A DNA stretch of 8,035 nt from an uncultured Bacteroidota bacterium (GTDB lineage Bacteria; Bacteroidota; Bacteroidia; Flavobacteriales; Flavobacteriaceae), in assembly GCA_902610105.1 (NCBI GenBank), contig CACLUN010000035.1, positions 1 through 8,035 of the forward strand, in the 5' to 3' direction. The notes below the pieces were generated by a model. The model did no database searches and had not been told where the DNA came from. It worked only from the letters and a program-made list of their open reading frames with translations. A program made the translations under genes and the position numbers. Below, in pieces: positions 1 through 6,724 of the stretch (position 1 is the stretch's first letter; each line of letters begins with the position of its first letter).

Positions 1-699
1 TTCTTCTTTATCCTTTGAACCTTTACACTTAGCAAAAAGTTCTTTCATTTCAATTTCACTTTCAACATCATATTTTGTTTTCTCTTTGTTTTCAACCCAA
101 TAGATTGAAACAGGGAAAACAAGGCCAGCTTTTGCTTTCACATCAGGGTTTTGGTTAAACCATTTTTTAAGTGATTCTATAGCTTCTTTTTTATCATTAA
201 CTTCAAATGTTGAGCCATCAGGTAATTCTAATGAGACAGGATATTCGAGGAAAAAACAATTCTTTTTTCGATCTTTCTTGCCATCCTTTTTTCCATCTTT
301 GTCACTTTTATCATCCTTTCCATCATCATCTTTTCCATCATCATCTTTTTTATCATCATTCTTGTTGTAACCTTCGGATCTAAAAAGTTCTCTACCAGTT
401 AAATCAAAGAAAATATCATCACTTTTTACTCCTAAGAAGAAAAAGTTAAAGGTCCTCATATTGATTTGATAGCCTAATTGAGTAGCTAATTTTCCTCTGT
501 CAAAAAAATCGTCAGGTATATCACTACTCATAGTGTTTTTTGCATCTAATGGAAGATCAGATTCAAGAATTAAGACCTTTTCTTCAGCGTTTATAATTGC
601 ATCGATAAGCTCATCGTCTGACATTATATCCTCAAATTCACAAGCTGTAAAAAGGAAAATAAACAACAGTGGCAGATATTTTAAAATTGAATTCTTCAT
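1..699 (-). CDS. Outer-membrane-type lipoprotein with Asp/Lys-rich linker, unknown function (3' end outside window)
   Basis: The frame is open from an ATG at 699 through the left window edge, giving 233 residues without a stop, so the C-terminus is missing. The N-terminus is a lipoprotein signal: basic start, hydrophobic core (about residues 8-19), then a lipobox-like FTAC with Cys20. The residues after Cys20 are acidic (EFED), which resembles the lipoprotein export signal of surface lipoproteins in Flavobacteriia; surface exposure is inferred. Residues about 24-110 form a first region, residues 113-146 are almost entirely Asp, Lys and Gly, and a second region starts at Cys148 with CFFLEYPVSLELPDGSTF and runs past Cys225. 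From memory, similar two-part lipoproteins with a 'CF-x-YP-PDG' C-terminal half occur widely in flavobacteria without a known function. It lies 35 bases downstream of another minus-strand gene and may be cotranscribed. The coding call is firm; the role is unknown. Confidence 0.85.
   Translation of the reverse strand, partial: MKNSILKYLPLLFIFLFTACEFEDIMSDDELIDAIINAEEKVLILESDLPLDAKNTMSSDIPDDFFDRGKLATQLGYQINMRTFNFFFLGVKSDDIFFDLTGRELFRSEGYNKNDDKKDDDGKDDDGKDDKSDKDGKKDGKKDRKKNCFFLEYPVSLELPDGSTFEVNDKKEAIESLKKWFNQNPDVKAKAGLVFPVSIYWVENKEKTKYDVESEIEMKELFAKCKGSKDKEE
262..363 (-). repeat. Low-complexity Asp/Lys/Gly coding repeat
   Basis: This stretch encodes residues about 113-146 of the lipoprotein. 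On the plus strand it is built from CATC and TTTT runs and includes two perfect tandem copies of the 15-base unit CCATCATCATCTTTT at 320-334 and 335-349, which encode KDDDG-type repeats. Weaker copies lie on both sides. The repeat keeps the reading frame because its unit is a multiple of three. It is probably a flexible charged linker between two folded regions and may vary in length between strains through replication slippage. Confidence 0.75.
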
Positions 700-710
700 C
701 TTTATATTTT

Positions 711-728
711 TAATAAAATTAATAAAAT
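711..728. repeat. Tandem 9-base AT-rich direct repeat in intergenic gap
   Basis: Two perfect adjacent copies of TAATAAAAT (711-719 and 720-728) fill most of the 35-base gap between the two minus-strand genes. Read on the minus strand, the gap is pure A/T-rich leader just upstream of the lipoprotein start. It could be part of a promoter or only compositional bias; nothing in it is a convincing operator. Confidence 0.4.
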
Positions 729-734
729 ATTTGA

Positions 735-1142
735 TTAGATTTTAAAGTTTGCTTTTTCATTTAGAATATTTCGAATAAAACTATGGTCTTTGTTGTTTTT
801 AACTTTAATTTTAATTTTTCGGTGATCAATATGTATTGTATAAATATCGCTGTCAACCTTAAAAATTACAAGTTTATAATATGGAATTACAAGTGCATAT
901 GTTTCAAGTAAAACTCTGAAATAAATCATAATCCCACTTGGCCTTCTTTCAATATTACACTGATTTATATTTTGATCAAGAACTAATAAATTTTCTATCT
1001 CTTTGCTGGCCCCAACTATGAACAATTTACCTGAGCCAATTCCCTTTTGTTTTATCCTATCTAATAGTTTGTATGGTTTTCCAACAAAATCATTAATTTC
1101 ATCAAGTTGTTTTTGATTTTTATAAGAAACATTTCTTAACAT
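735..1142 (-). CDS. Conserved hypothetical protein, 135 residues, probably cytoplasmic
   Basis: The frame runs from an ATG at 1142 to a TAA at 735-737 and codes for 135 residues. There is no signal peptide and no clear transmembrane helix. The N-terminal 45 residues are charged and probably helical (KQLDEINDFVGKPYKLLDR), followed by a glycine-bearing turn (GIGSGKLFIVG). Residues about 70-125 alternate hydrophobic and polar positions (GIMIYFRVLLETYALVIP; KLVIFKVDSDIYTIHID) in a way that suggests several beta strands. The short GSGK is not a Walker A motif, because it sits in a small protein with no other ATPase features. I recall similar short proteins in flavobacteria but no assigned function. 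It diverges from the citrulline hydrolase gene with 34 bases between the starts, so the two genes may share a control region. Confidence 0.75.
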   Translation of the reverse strand: MLRNVSYKNQKQLDEINDFVGKPYKLLDRIKQKGIGSGKLFIVGASKEIENLLVLDQNINQCNIERRPSGIMIYFRVLLETYALVIPYYKLVIFKVDSDIYTIHIDHRKIKIKVKNNKDHSFIRNILNEKANFKI

Positions 1143-1176
1143 CTAATCTTTAAAATTTTTTAAAACAGTACAATAA

Positions 1177-2085
1177 ATGAGCCAAATAACTAAAAATATT
1201 TTAATGGTAAAACCATCATCCTTTTATTATAATTTTGAAACAGCCAGCGATAATTTTTTTCAAAAAATTGAAGTAAACGCAAGTGAACATCAAATTCAAT
1301 CCAGTGCACTTTATGAATTTAATAATATGTGCACTATTTTAAGGGCGAATGGAATCAATGTTATTGTAATGGAAAATGAAAAAGAAAAAAAATTATCTGA
1401 TGATATTTTCCCTAATAATTGGATCTCTTTTCACGGAGATGAATACATAATATTCTCGATGTATGCCACGTCAAGAAGACTAGAAAAGAATAAAAAGTTT
1501 ATTAAAAAGTTAAAAGACATGGGACTTAAGTATAGTTTGAGAAAGGATTATTCTAAATATGAAAATAAAAATATATTTTTGGAGGGAACGGGAAGTGTTG
1601 TTTTAGATAGAATAAATAAAGTAGCTTACTGTTCAAAGTCTAAAAGATCAAGTCAACAACTATTTAATATTTTTTGTCAAGATATTGGATATAAACCAAT
1701 TATTTTTTCATCATATGACTCAAATGATGGTGTAATTTATCATACAAACGTCATGATGAGTATGGGAGATGATTTTGTATTAATTTGTTTTGAATCAATA
1801 AAAGATATTAACGAAAGAAAATTGGTAAAAAAATCATTAGAGAAAAGTGGTAAAAATATTGTTGAAATTAGTTTACCACAAGTGGAATATTTTTTAGGAA
1901 ATATAATTCAGTTAGGGGATGAACAAAATAAAATTATTGTCATAAGTAAAAGCGCTTATTTATCTTTAACCGAGAATCAAAAAGATATTTTATCTACAAA
2001 ATCAAAAATTATTGTAATTCCTATCCCAACAATACAGAGATGTGGTGGTGGAAGTGTAAGATGTATGATTGCAGAATTAATATAA
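1177..2085 (+). CDS. ctlX: Citrulline hydrolase, CtlX type (amidinotransferase / DDAH fold)
   Basis: This 302-residue protein matches the CtlX branch of the guanidine-modifying (amidinotransferase/dimethylargininase) superfamily. Family members are thought to hydrolyse citrulline to ornithine, carbon dioxide and ammonia in the cytoplasm. Visible motifs in order are the conserved start QITKNILMVKPSSF, substrate-binding DDIFPNNWISFH (Asp75-Asp76, Asn80-Asn81), FLEGTGSVVLDR with Glu136, YHTNVMM with His189, and the C-terminal GGGSVRCMIAEL with Cys296. Glu136, His189 and Cys296 fit the expected catalytic triad, so the enzyme should be active. The ATG at 1177 is preferred because the family's conserved N-terminal strand begins within the first residues after it. 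It stands alone: no arginine deiminase, ornithine transaminase or second DDAH-like gene lies beside it. The substrate is inferred from family membership; a related ureido or guanidino substrate is possible. Confidence 0.85.
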   Translation: MSQITKNILMVKPSSFYYNFETASDNFFQKIEVNASEHQIQSSALYEFNNMCTILRANGINVIVMENEKEKKLSDDIFPNNWISFHGDEYIIFSMYATSRRLEKNKKFIKKLKDMGLKYSLRKDYSKYENKNIFLEGTGSVVLDRINKVAYCSKSKRSSQQLFNIFCQDIGYKPIIFSSYDSNDGVIYHTNVMMSMGDDFVLICFESIKDINERKLVKKSLEKSGKNIVEISLPQVEYFLGNIIQLGDEQNKIIVISKSAYLSLTENQKDILSTKSKIIVIPIPTIQRCGGGSVRCMIAELI

Positions 2086-2107
2086 TTTTTTAATTTCGTT
2101 ATCCTTT

Positions 2108-2182
2108 GGGTGATTAGCTCAGTTGGTTCAGAGCACTACCTTGACAGGGTAGGGGTCACTGGTTCGAATCCAGTATCACCCA
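2108..2182 (+). tRNA. tRNA-Val (anticodon GAC)
   Basis: A complete 75-base cloverleaf folds by eye. The acceptor stem GGGTGAT (2108-2114) pairs with ATCACCC (2175-2181) with discriminator A at 2182. The D arm is GCTC/GAGC with a 10-base loop carrying GGTTCA. The anticodon stem CTACC/GGTAG encloses the loop TTGACAG with anticodon GAC at 2143-2145. The variable loop has five bases, and the T arm ACTGG/CCAGT encloses TTCGAAT. CCA is not encoded, because the gene is followed by CTG. It lies 22 bases after the citrulline hydrolase stop and could be read through from that gene. It decodes GUC and GUU valine codons. Confidence 0.97.
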
Positions 2183-2205
2183 CTGTTTAAATGTTAAAAT
2201 ATTTG

Positions 2206-2213
2206 TAGATTTG
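2206..2213 (+). promoter_or_regulatory. Candidate Bacteroidota -7 promoter element
   Basis: TAGATTTG matches the Bacteroidota -7 consensus TAnnTTTG exactly and lies 18 bases before the ATG of the SnoaL-like lipoprotein. No good -33 TTTG box is present at the expected distance, since that region is the 3' flank of the tRNA gene. If real, the leader would be only about 10-15 bases. This is a motif match, not demonstrated activity. Confidence 0.35.
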
Positions 2214-2231
2214 AATTTAAAATTTAATACA

Positions 2232-2720
2232 ATGAAAAAATTATTTGTTATGCTAGTTTTTTTACTAGCTTCTTGCTCTGCTCCTCAACAAAATCCAGAC
2301 TTTGAAAAAAACGTTGAATTAGCAAAAAATTATTTTGCAACTTTTGTAACTGAAGACTTTGATGCAACTGCTGCTCTACTCTCTGATGATGTAGAATGGC
2401 AAGGATGCTTTTATGGTACAGACCTTATGAATAAAGAACAAGCTATGGAATATTCTAAAGGTTGGCATGATGCTATGGAAAACATAACATACACAGCACA
2501 GAACTATTTACCAGGTGTAGATCCTGACTCTGGGTTACTCAACGGTAGCGTAAGAACTTATGGAACTTGGACTGGAACTAATACTGCCAGTGGAAAAGAT
2601 TTTGAAATTTCAATGTACCATTATTTTACATTTAATGAAGATGGTAAAATTATTAATGCTGGAGATTATGGTGATGCAACTGGACTAATAATGGCTGTAG
2701 CACCAGACCCGGTCCAATAA
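2232..2720 (+). CDS. SnoaL-like / NTF2-fold lipoprotein
   Basis: The protein has 162 residues. A lipoprotein signal (MKKLFVMLVFLLASC, Cys15) should anchor it in the cell envelope, with a single NTF2-like domain of the SnoaL type over about residues 27-150. The domain shows the usual opening (AKNYFATFVTEDFDATAALLSDDVEWQ, described here in part: helix, then DD-VEW) and the typical C-terminal hairpin YHYFTFNEDGKI. Family members range from cyclases and isomerases to non-catalytic ligand-binding proteins, so the reaction cannot be assigned. I chose the ATG at 2232 rather than the in-frame TTG at 2211 because it gives a normal signal peptide and because the TTG lies inside the candidate -7 element. 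The coding sequence is richer in GC than its neighbours (about 37% by hand count over five lines, against 25-33%). With its own terminator it looks like a separately transcribed single gene. Confidence 0.85.
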   Translation: MKKLFVMLVFLLASCSAPQQNPDFEKNVELAKNYFATFVTEDFDATAALLSDDVEWQGCFYGTDLMNKEQAMEYSKGWHDAMENITYTAQNYLPGVDPDSGLLNGSVRTYGTWTGTNTASGKDFEISMYHYFTFNEDGKIINAGDYGDATGLIMAVAPDPVQ

Positions 2721-2734
2721 ATTTATTGATATTG

Positions 2735-2761
2735 AAAAGCGCCAGTTGGCGCTTTTTTTTT
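2735..2761 (+). terminator. Intrinsic terminator after SnoaL-like lipoprotein gene
   Basis: GCGCC (2739-2743) pairs with GGCGC (2748-2752) around the tetraloop AGTT, and flanking A and T runs extend the stem. A run of nine T follows (2753-2761). The A run before the stem could also make it work, more weakly, on the other strand, but no gene approaches from that side. It separates the lipoprotein unit from the VWA/ATPase operon that starts 34 bases later. Confidence 0.92.
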
Positions 2762-2795
2762 CATATTTGGCATTTAATTTGTTTAAGATTTATTA

Positions 2796-3923
2796 ATGAA
2801 AATTTTTGGGTCAATTCCAATTAAAGGTTGGTCATTTAGCGTTTTTAAGAAAGAAAATATTACTCCCTTTGAAAAATTATTTGAAATTTTCAAAGAATTA
2901 ATAACCTACACATCTGGTGATTTTGATGAAGCTATCGATTGGTTAAAACAATTGGATAAAGAATATGTTTTAACTGACGAAAATTATACAATTGAAGATT
3001 TCATTGAGGATTTATTAAATAGAGGATATATAAAAGCTGAAATAAGCTCTGAAGGCGACAAAACTTTTAATAAAATTTCAGCAAAGATGGAGAAAGCTCT
3101 CAGAAAATTTGCTCTAAAAAAAATATTTGGGCAAATCAAGAAGTCAAGGTCAGGAAATCATAAATCTAAATATTCAGGTTTTGATGATGATGATAGTAAT
3201 GATTTTAAAAACTACCAATACGGTGATAGGGTCGATAATATAATTATTAGTGAAAGTTTAAAAAATATGTACACTAGAACTGGGTCTGATGAATTAGATT
3301 TAATTTCTGACGACATCGTAGTTAAAAACTCAACTCACAATTCACAAATGAGTACAGTTCTCATGATCGATATTAGTCATAGCATGATTTTATATGGTGA
3401 GGATAGAATTACACCTGCTAAAAAAGTTGCTATGGCCTTAGCAGAATTAATTATAACTAGATATCCCAAAGATACACTTGATATTTTGGTCTTTGGAAAT
3501 GATGCCAAGATTATACCTCTCAAACAGTTACCCTATCTTAAGGTTGGTCCTTATCATACCAATACAGTTGCTGGTTTACAGTTAGCCATGGATATTTTAA
3601 AGAGAAAAAAAAATAACAATAAACAAATATTGATGATAACGGACGGAAAGCCAAGTTGTTTGAAACTCCGCGATGGTAGTTATTATAAAAACAGCTCAGG
3701 TTTAGACTCAAAAATTACAAATAAGTGTTACACAATGGCCAGACAGGCCAAAAAATTAAAAATTCCTATTACAACTTTTATGATAGCTCGTGACCCTTAT
3801 TTACAACATTTTGTAAGGGAATTTGCAAAGACAAATGGAGGAAAAGCATTTTATACTGGTCTCGATAATTTAGGAGAAATGATTTTTGAAGACTATGAAA
3901 GTAATAGAAAAAGAAAAATATGA
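2796..3923 (+). CDS. von Willebrand factor A (VWA) domain protein, partner of the downstream AAA+ ATPase
   Basis: The protein has 375 residues and no signal peptide or membrane segment, so it is probably cytoplasmic. Residues about 1-130 are helical and charged (including a LTDENYTIEDFIEDLLNRGYI segment, conserved in relatives as I recall). A short Asp-rich stretch FDDDDSND follows, and residues about 185-370 form the VWA domain. The metal-ion-dependent adhesion site is complete: DISHS (Asp192, Ser194, Ser196), Thr255 or Thr257 in GPYHTNT, and Asp283 in TDGKPS. An intact site should bind magnesium and grip an acidic residue of a partner. The stop overlaps the ATPase start (ATGATG, 3920-3925), indicating translational coupling. 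Such pairs resemble the I and D subunits of magnesium chelatase, but no large chelatase subunit is present and this protein has no AAA+ domain of its own. The likely role is client or partner recognition for the ATPase; the client is unknown. Confidence 0.88.
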   Translation: MKIFGSIPIKGWSFSVFKKENITPFEKLFEIFKELITYTSGDFDEAIDWLKQLDKEYVLTDENYTIEDFIEDLLNRGYIKAEISSEGDKTFNKISAKMEKALRKFALKKIFGQIKKSRSGNHKSKYSGFDDDDSNDFKNYQYGDRVDNIIISESLKNMYTRTGSDELDLISDDIVVKNSTHNSQMSTVLMIDISHSMILYGEDRITPAKKVAMALAELIITRYPKDTLDILVFGNDAKIIPLKQLPYLKVGPYHTNTVAGLQLAMDILKRKKNNNKQILMITDGKPSCLKLRDGSYYKNSSGLDSKITNKCYTMARQAKKLKIPITTFMIARDPYLQHFVREFAKTNGGKAFYTGLDNLGEMIFEDYESNRKRKI

Positions 3924-5389
3924 TGAAAAAACCCAATATTAATAATTTAAAAGAACTAAAGTCATATGGATATGTTGCATTATCTATAAAGGATGAGCTC
4001 AGCAAAAACCTTTCAGAACTTATAAAGTCTGGAAAACCAACATTTCCCAACATATACGGTTATGAAAATACAGTAATTCCGGATTTAGAAAGAGCTATTT
4101 TATCTGGCCATAATATTAATTTCTTAGGACTTAGAGGCCAAGCTAAGACCCGTCTGGCTAGAATGATGGTAAATTTACTAGATGAATGGATTCCGGTTAT
4201 CAAAGGATCTGAAATTAATGATGATCCGCTTAATCCAATTTCATCATTTGGAAAAAATATTGTAAAAGAAAAAGGTTATGGTACTGAAATTGATTGGATG
4301 CACAGAGATGAAAGATTTTTTGAAAAACTTGCAACACCAGATGTTACAGTATCGGATTTAATTGGAGATGTTGATCCAATTAAGGCTGCAAGTCTTAAGC
4401 TTTCCTATGCTGATGAAAGAGTGATTCATTTTGGAATGATACCTAGAGCTAACAGATGTATTTTTGTCATAAATGAACTACCAGACTTACAAGCAAGAAT
4501 TCAAGTTAGTTTATTTTCAATTTTAGAGGAAAAAGAAATTCAGATTAGAGGATTTAAGTTGAGAATCCCCCTTGACTTACAATTTGTATTTACCGCAAAC
4601 CCAGAAGACTATACAAATCGTGGAAGTATAGTAACTCCGCTTAAGGATAGAATTGGTTCTCAAATTATAACTCACTATCCTCATACTTTAAGCATTGCCA
4701 AGAAAATTACTAGTCAAGAATCAGATGTTAAATGTTCAAACATACATGTTCCAGAACTTGCCAGTGATTTAGTTGAGGAAATAAATTTTGCAGCAAGAAG
4801 AAGTGAATATGTAGATTTTAAAAGTGGAGTCAGCGCTAGAATGAGTATTACTGCTTTTGAAAATTTGATTAGCACTGCCAAAAGAAGAATGCTCATTAAT
4901 GGTGAGAAAGAAAGTTTCGTAAGACTTTCTGATTTTACTGGCATTATTCCTGCAATAAATGGAAAAATTGAGCTTGTCTATGAAGGTGAAGAGCAGGGGG
5001 CTGATCAAATATCGTTTAATTTAATTAACGATGGAGTTAAAACTATTTTTCTTAAATTTTTTCCTGAAATTAGTAAACTTCAAAAGCCAAATGAAGTGAC
5101 ACCTTATGATGGTATATTAAGCTGGTTTATTGAAAATAATAACGAGTTATTTATTGGTGATGAATTTACGGATAAGGAATATAAAAATACCTTGGATGGG
5201 GTTAAGCCTGTTGATATACTAATTAAAAAGTATTGTAAAAATATAAACAATAAAGATATTTATTTTATGAAGGAGGTACTACTGTGGGGTCTATCTACAT
5301 TTAAAAAGTTAACAAAAAATAGGATGCAGGATGGAATCGAATTTAAAGATTCTCTTGGAACATACTTAAACAATTTGAACTCAGAGTAG
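3920..5389 (+). CDS. ChlI/MoxR-like AAA+ ATPase
   Basis: The protein has 489 residues. The ATPase core covers about residues 45-320. Walker A is GLRGQAKT (Gly70 to Thr77), and Walker B is CIFVINELPDL, with Asn185-Glu186 in place of the usual Asp-Glu. Sensor 1 lies in FTANPEDYTNRG (Asn227), a probable arginine finger in TPLKDRI (Arg244), and a sensor 2 region in SGVSARMS (Arg307). The segment before Walker B (LIGDVDPIKAA; HFGMIPRANR) matches the helix-2 and pre-sensor insert region of the ChlI/MoxR clade. Residues 320-489 are a helical C-terminal extension. It is often named magnesium chelatase or sigma-54-interacting protein, but I see no sigma-54 contact loop. It probably forms a ring that remodels a client with the coupled VWA protein. 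Both ATG at 3920 and ATG at 3923 are possible starts. The final domain has no match I recognise. Confidence 0.88.
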   Translation: MMKKPNINNLKELKSYGYVALSIKDELSKNLSELIKSGKPTFPNIYGYENTVIPDLERAILSGHNINFLGLRGQAKTRLARMMVNLLDEWIPVIKGSEINDDPLNPISSFGKNIVKEKGYGTEIDWMHRDERFFEKLATPDVTVSDLIGDVDPIKAASLKLSYADERVIHFGMIPRANRCIFVINELPDLQARIQVSLFSILEEKEIQIRGFKLRIPLDLQFVFTANPEDYTNRGSIVTPLKDRIGSQIITHYPHTLSIAKKITSQESDVKCSNIHVPELASDLVEEINFAARRSEYVDFKSGVSARMSITAFENLISTAKRRMLINGEKESFVRLSDFTGIIPAINGKIELVYEGEEQGADQISFNLINDGVKTIFLKFFPEISKLQKPNEVTPYDGILSWFIENNNELFIGDEFTDKEYKNTLDGVKPVDILIKKYCKNINNKDIYFMKEVLLWGLSTFKKLTKNRMQDGIEFKDSLGTYLNNLNSE

Positions 5390-5409
5390 TTTAATATTTT
5401 TATATTAAA
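5390..5409. terminator. Weak AT-only hairpin between convergent genes
   Basis: TTTAATAT (5390-5397) and ATATTAAA (5402-5409) form a perfect 8-base inverted repeat around a TTTT loop. It fills the 15-base gap between the convergent ATPase and TolC-like genes and runs over the TolC-like stop codon. The stem has no G-C pair and no T run follows on either strand, so it would terminate poorly alone. Its position and symmetry are suggestive only. Confidence 0.3.
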
Positions 5410-6724
5410 ATGAGTTATCAATAATTCTTCCAGATAATTTCAAAAAATAAAGCTCAGATATCTTTGCTTCATATCTTGCGGTATTTCTTGATAACTGAGC
5501 ATTAAGTAAATTAATCTGAGCATTTCTAAACTCAATTGAGGGGACAATACCTATTTCATATTTTTCTAAATTCCTTAAAAAATTATTATTACTTGTTTCT
5601 AAGCTTTTTTCTTGGACCTCTAAAATAAACAGATTATTTATAAAAGTATCGTATGAATTATTTAACTCCTTTTCAAACATTAAATATGCTTTATCCTTTT
5701 CAATTTTCGAGTTCTCAATTTGAATTTTAGCATTTTTATTAGCTATAATTCTTTTTCCACTATTGAAAATAGGTAATGAAATATTAATGCCTGCAGAAAT
5801 CCCTTTTTGTGTAAACACATTAAACGGGTTGCGTGGAATATCGTTTATGTTTTCATTCCAACCGTAGGAACCCCTTAATTGAATTGCAGGTAAATATGTT
5901 GCTTTTAAAGCTTTTAGTTCTAGATTAGATATCAATAAAGATTTATTATAAATTTTGAGTCTGTTATTATTTTCAGCTGCACTATTATAGAAATTTAAAA
6001 TCTTTTCTTCACTATTATAATTTATATTTCTTTCTAATGAGTAATTCTTATCCAAGTTTACATTCATAATAAGATTTAAATCTCTTTTGGCATTTGATAA
6101 GTTTTTTACTGAATTTAAATATCGAATACTATCACTATTAACATCAACTTCAGCATTTAAAATTTCAAGTTTTGTTGTTTGACCAAATTCAAATTGAATT
6201 TCTTTTCGTAAAAGTCTAGACTTTGAAATTTCTAAAGATGTTTTTATAATCTCTTTTTCTTCGTTCAGACGGCAAACCTCATAATACACCGTGTATAGTT
6301 GCAAAAGTGTATTTTCAATTACTTCAATTACTTCGAGTTCAGTTTTATTAGAAAGTTCTTTTGATTTTTTGAAATTATATTTTCTTCCCTTTCCATCAAT
6401 CAGATAGTATAAAATATTTAAACTTGCTGAATTTTCTTCGCTAAATGTATTTTCTATTTCACCTGAGAATCCATCAGGGGTTGTCACTAGTACATCTCCG
6501 TTACTATTTGAAAACGTAGATTGAGCATTAATTATTGGTAAGTAGTCACTATTCAACAATGAAGAATTATTTTTGGTTATCTCTAAATTATTTTCTTCAA
6601 CCTTAATATCTAAGTTACTTTCCAATGTAATTTTTATAGCATCATCAATACTCAGATTTTCTTGAGAATTACAATTAAAAATTGAAATAGTTACTATTAA
6701 AAAAAAATTAAATATTTCTTTCAT
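5405..6724 (-). CDS. TolC-family outer-membrane efflux channel protein
   Basis: The protein has 439 residues, a normal length for the family. A signal peptide covers about residues 1-21 (hydrophobic FNFFLIVTISIF, probable cleavage after NSQ). Two outer-membrane efflux repeats follow, about residues 25-215 and 245-430. The first opens with the family hallmark LSIDDAIKITLESNLDIK; beta-strand segments (YLPIINAQSTFSNS; YLPAIQLRGSYGWNEN) alternate with long coiled helices (LEISKSRLLRKEIQFEFGQ; SRNTARYEAKISELYFLKL). TolC proteins form trimers that cross the outer membrane and join the inner-membrane pump through a periplasmic adaptor. The start overlaps the stop of the RND permease by four bases (ATGA), so the two are coupled and almost certainly one pump. 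Cys18 lies near the end of the signal, but NC-NSQ is a poor lipobox, so I favour an ordinary signal peptide. The exported substrate is unknown. Confidence 0.92.
   Translation of the reverse strand: MKEIFNFFLIVTISIFNCNSQENLSIDDAIKITLESNLDIKVEENNLEITKNNSSLLNSDYLPIINAQSTFSNSNGDVLVTTPDGFSGEIENTFSEENSASLNILYYLIDGKGRKYNFKKSKELSNKTELEVIEVIENTLLQLYTVYYEVCRLNEEKEIIKTSLEISKSRLLRKEIQFEFGQTTKLEILNAEVDVNSDSIRYLNSVKNLSNAKRDLNLIMNVNLDKNYSLERNINYNSEEKILNFYNSAAENNNRLKIYNKSLLISNLELKALKATYLPAIQLRGSYGWNENINDIPRNPFNVFTQKGISAGINISLPIFNSGKRIIANKNAKIQIENSKIEKDKAYLMFEKELNNSYDTFINNLFILEVQEKSLETSNNNFLRNLEKYEIGIVPSIEFRNAQINLLNAQLSRNTARYEAKISELYFLKLSGRIIDNSF

Noticed and set aside
320..349. Repeat array as a CRISPR
   Set aside because: The repeats are 15 bases, directly adjacent without spacers, and lie within a coding frame.
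533..745. Plus-strand open frame of 70 codons with a serine-rich product
   Set aside because: It lies antisense to the start of the minus-strand lipoprotein, whose frame has a clear signal peptide and lipobox. Its serine-rich, low-information product is typical of an antisense shadow.
2108..2182. tRNA-Val as an integration site for a mobile element
   Set aside because: No integrase, no duplicated tRNA 3' end and no direct repeat flanking an insertion were seen in the window.
2211..2231. Upstream in-frame TTG start for the SnoaL-like lipoprotein
   Set aside because: It would put seven polar residues before a normal lipoprotein signal and overlaps the candidate -7 promoter element; the ATG at 2232 is better.
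2774..2781. TTAATTTG as a -7 promoter box for the VWA/ATPase operon
   Set aside because: It matches the TAnnTTTG consensus at seven of eight positions, but the mismatch is at a conserved base and no properly spaced TTTG lies upstream. Such matches are common in AT-rich DNA.
3778..4053. Minus-strand open frame of 91 codons across the VWA/ATPase junction
   Set aside because: It is antisense to two well-supported genes and has Ser/Phe-rich content expected from the complement of Lys/Glu codons.
4714..5008. Two overlapping minus-strand open frames (76 and 79 codons)
   Set aside because: Both are antisense to the sensor 2 region of the ATPase, overlap each other, and show no recognisable domain.
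3920..5389. Sigma-54-dependent transcription activator
   Set aside because: The motif for sigma-54 contact (GAFTGA) and a DNA-binding helix-turn-helix are not visible; the VWA partner and pre-Walker B region fit the ChlI/MoxR clade instead.
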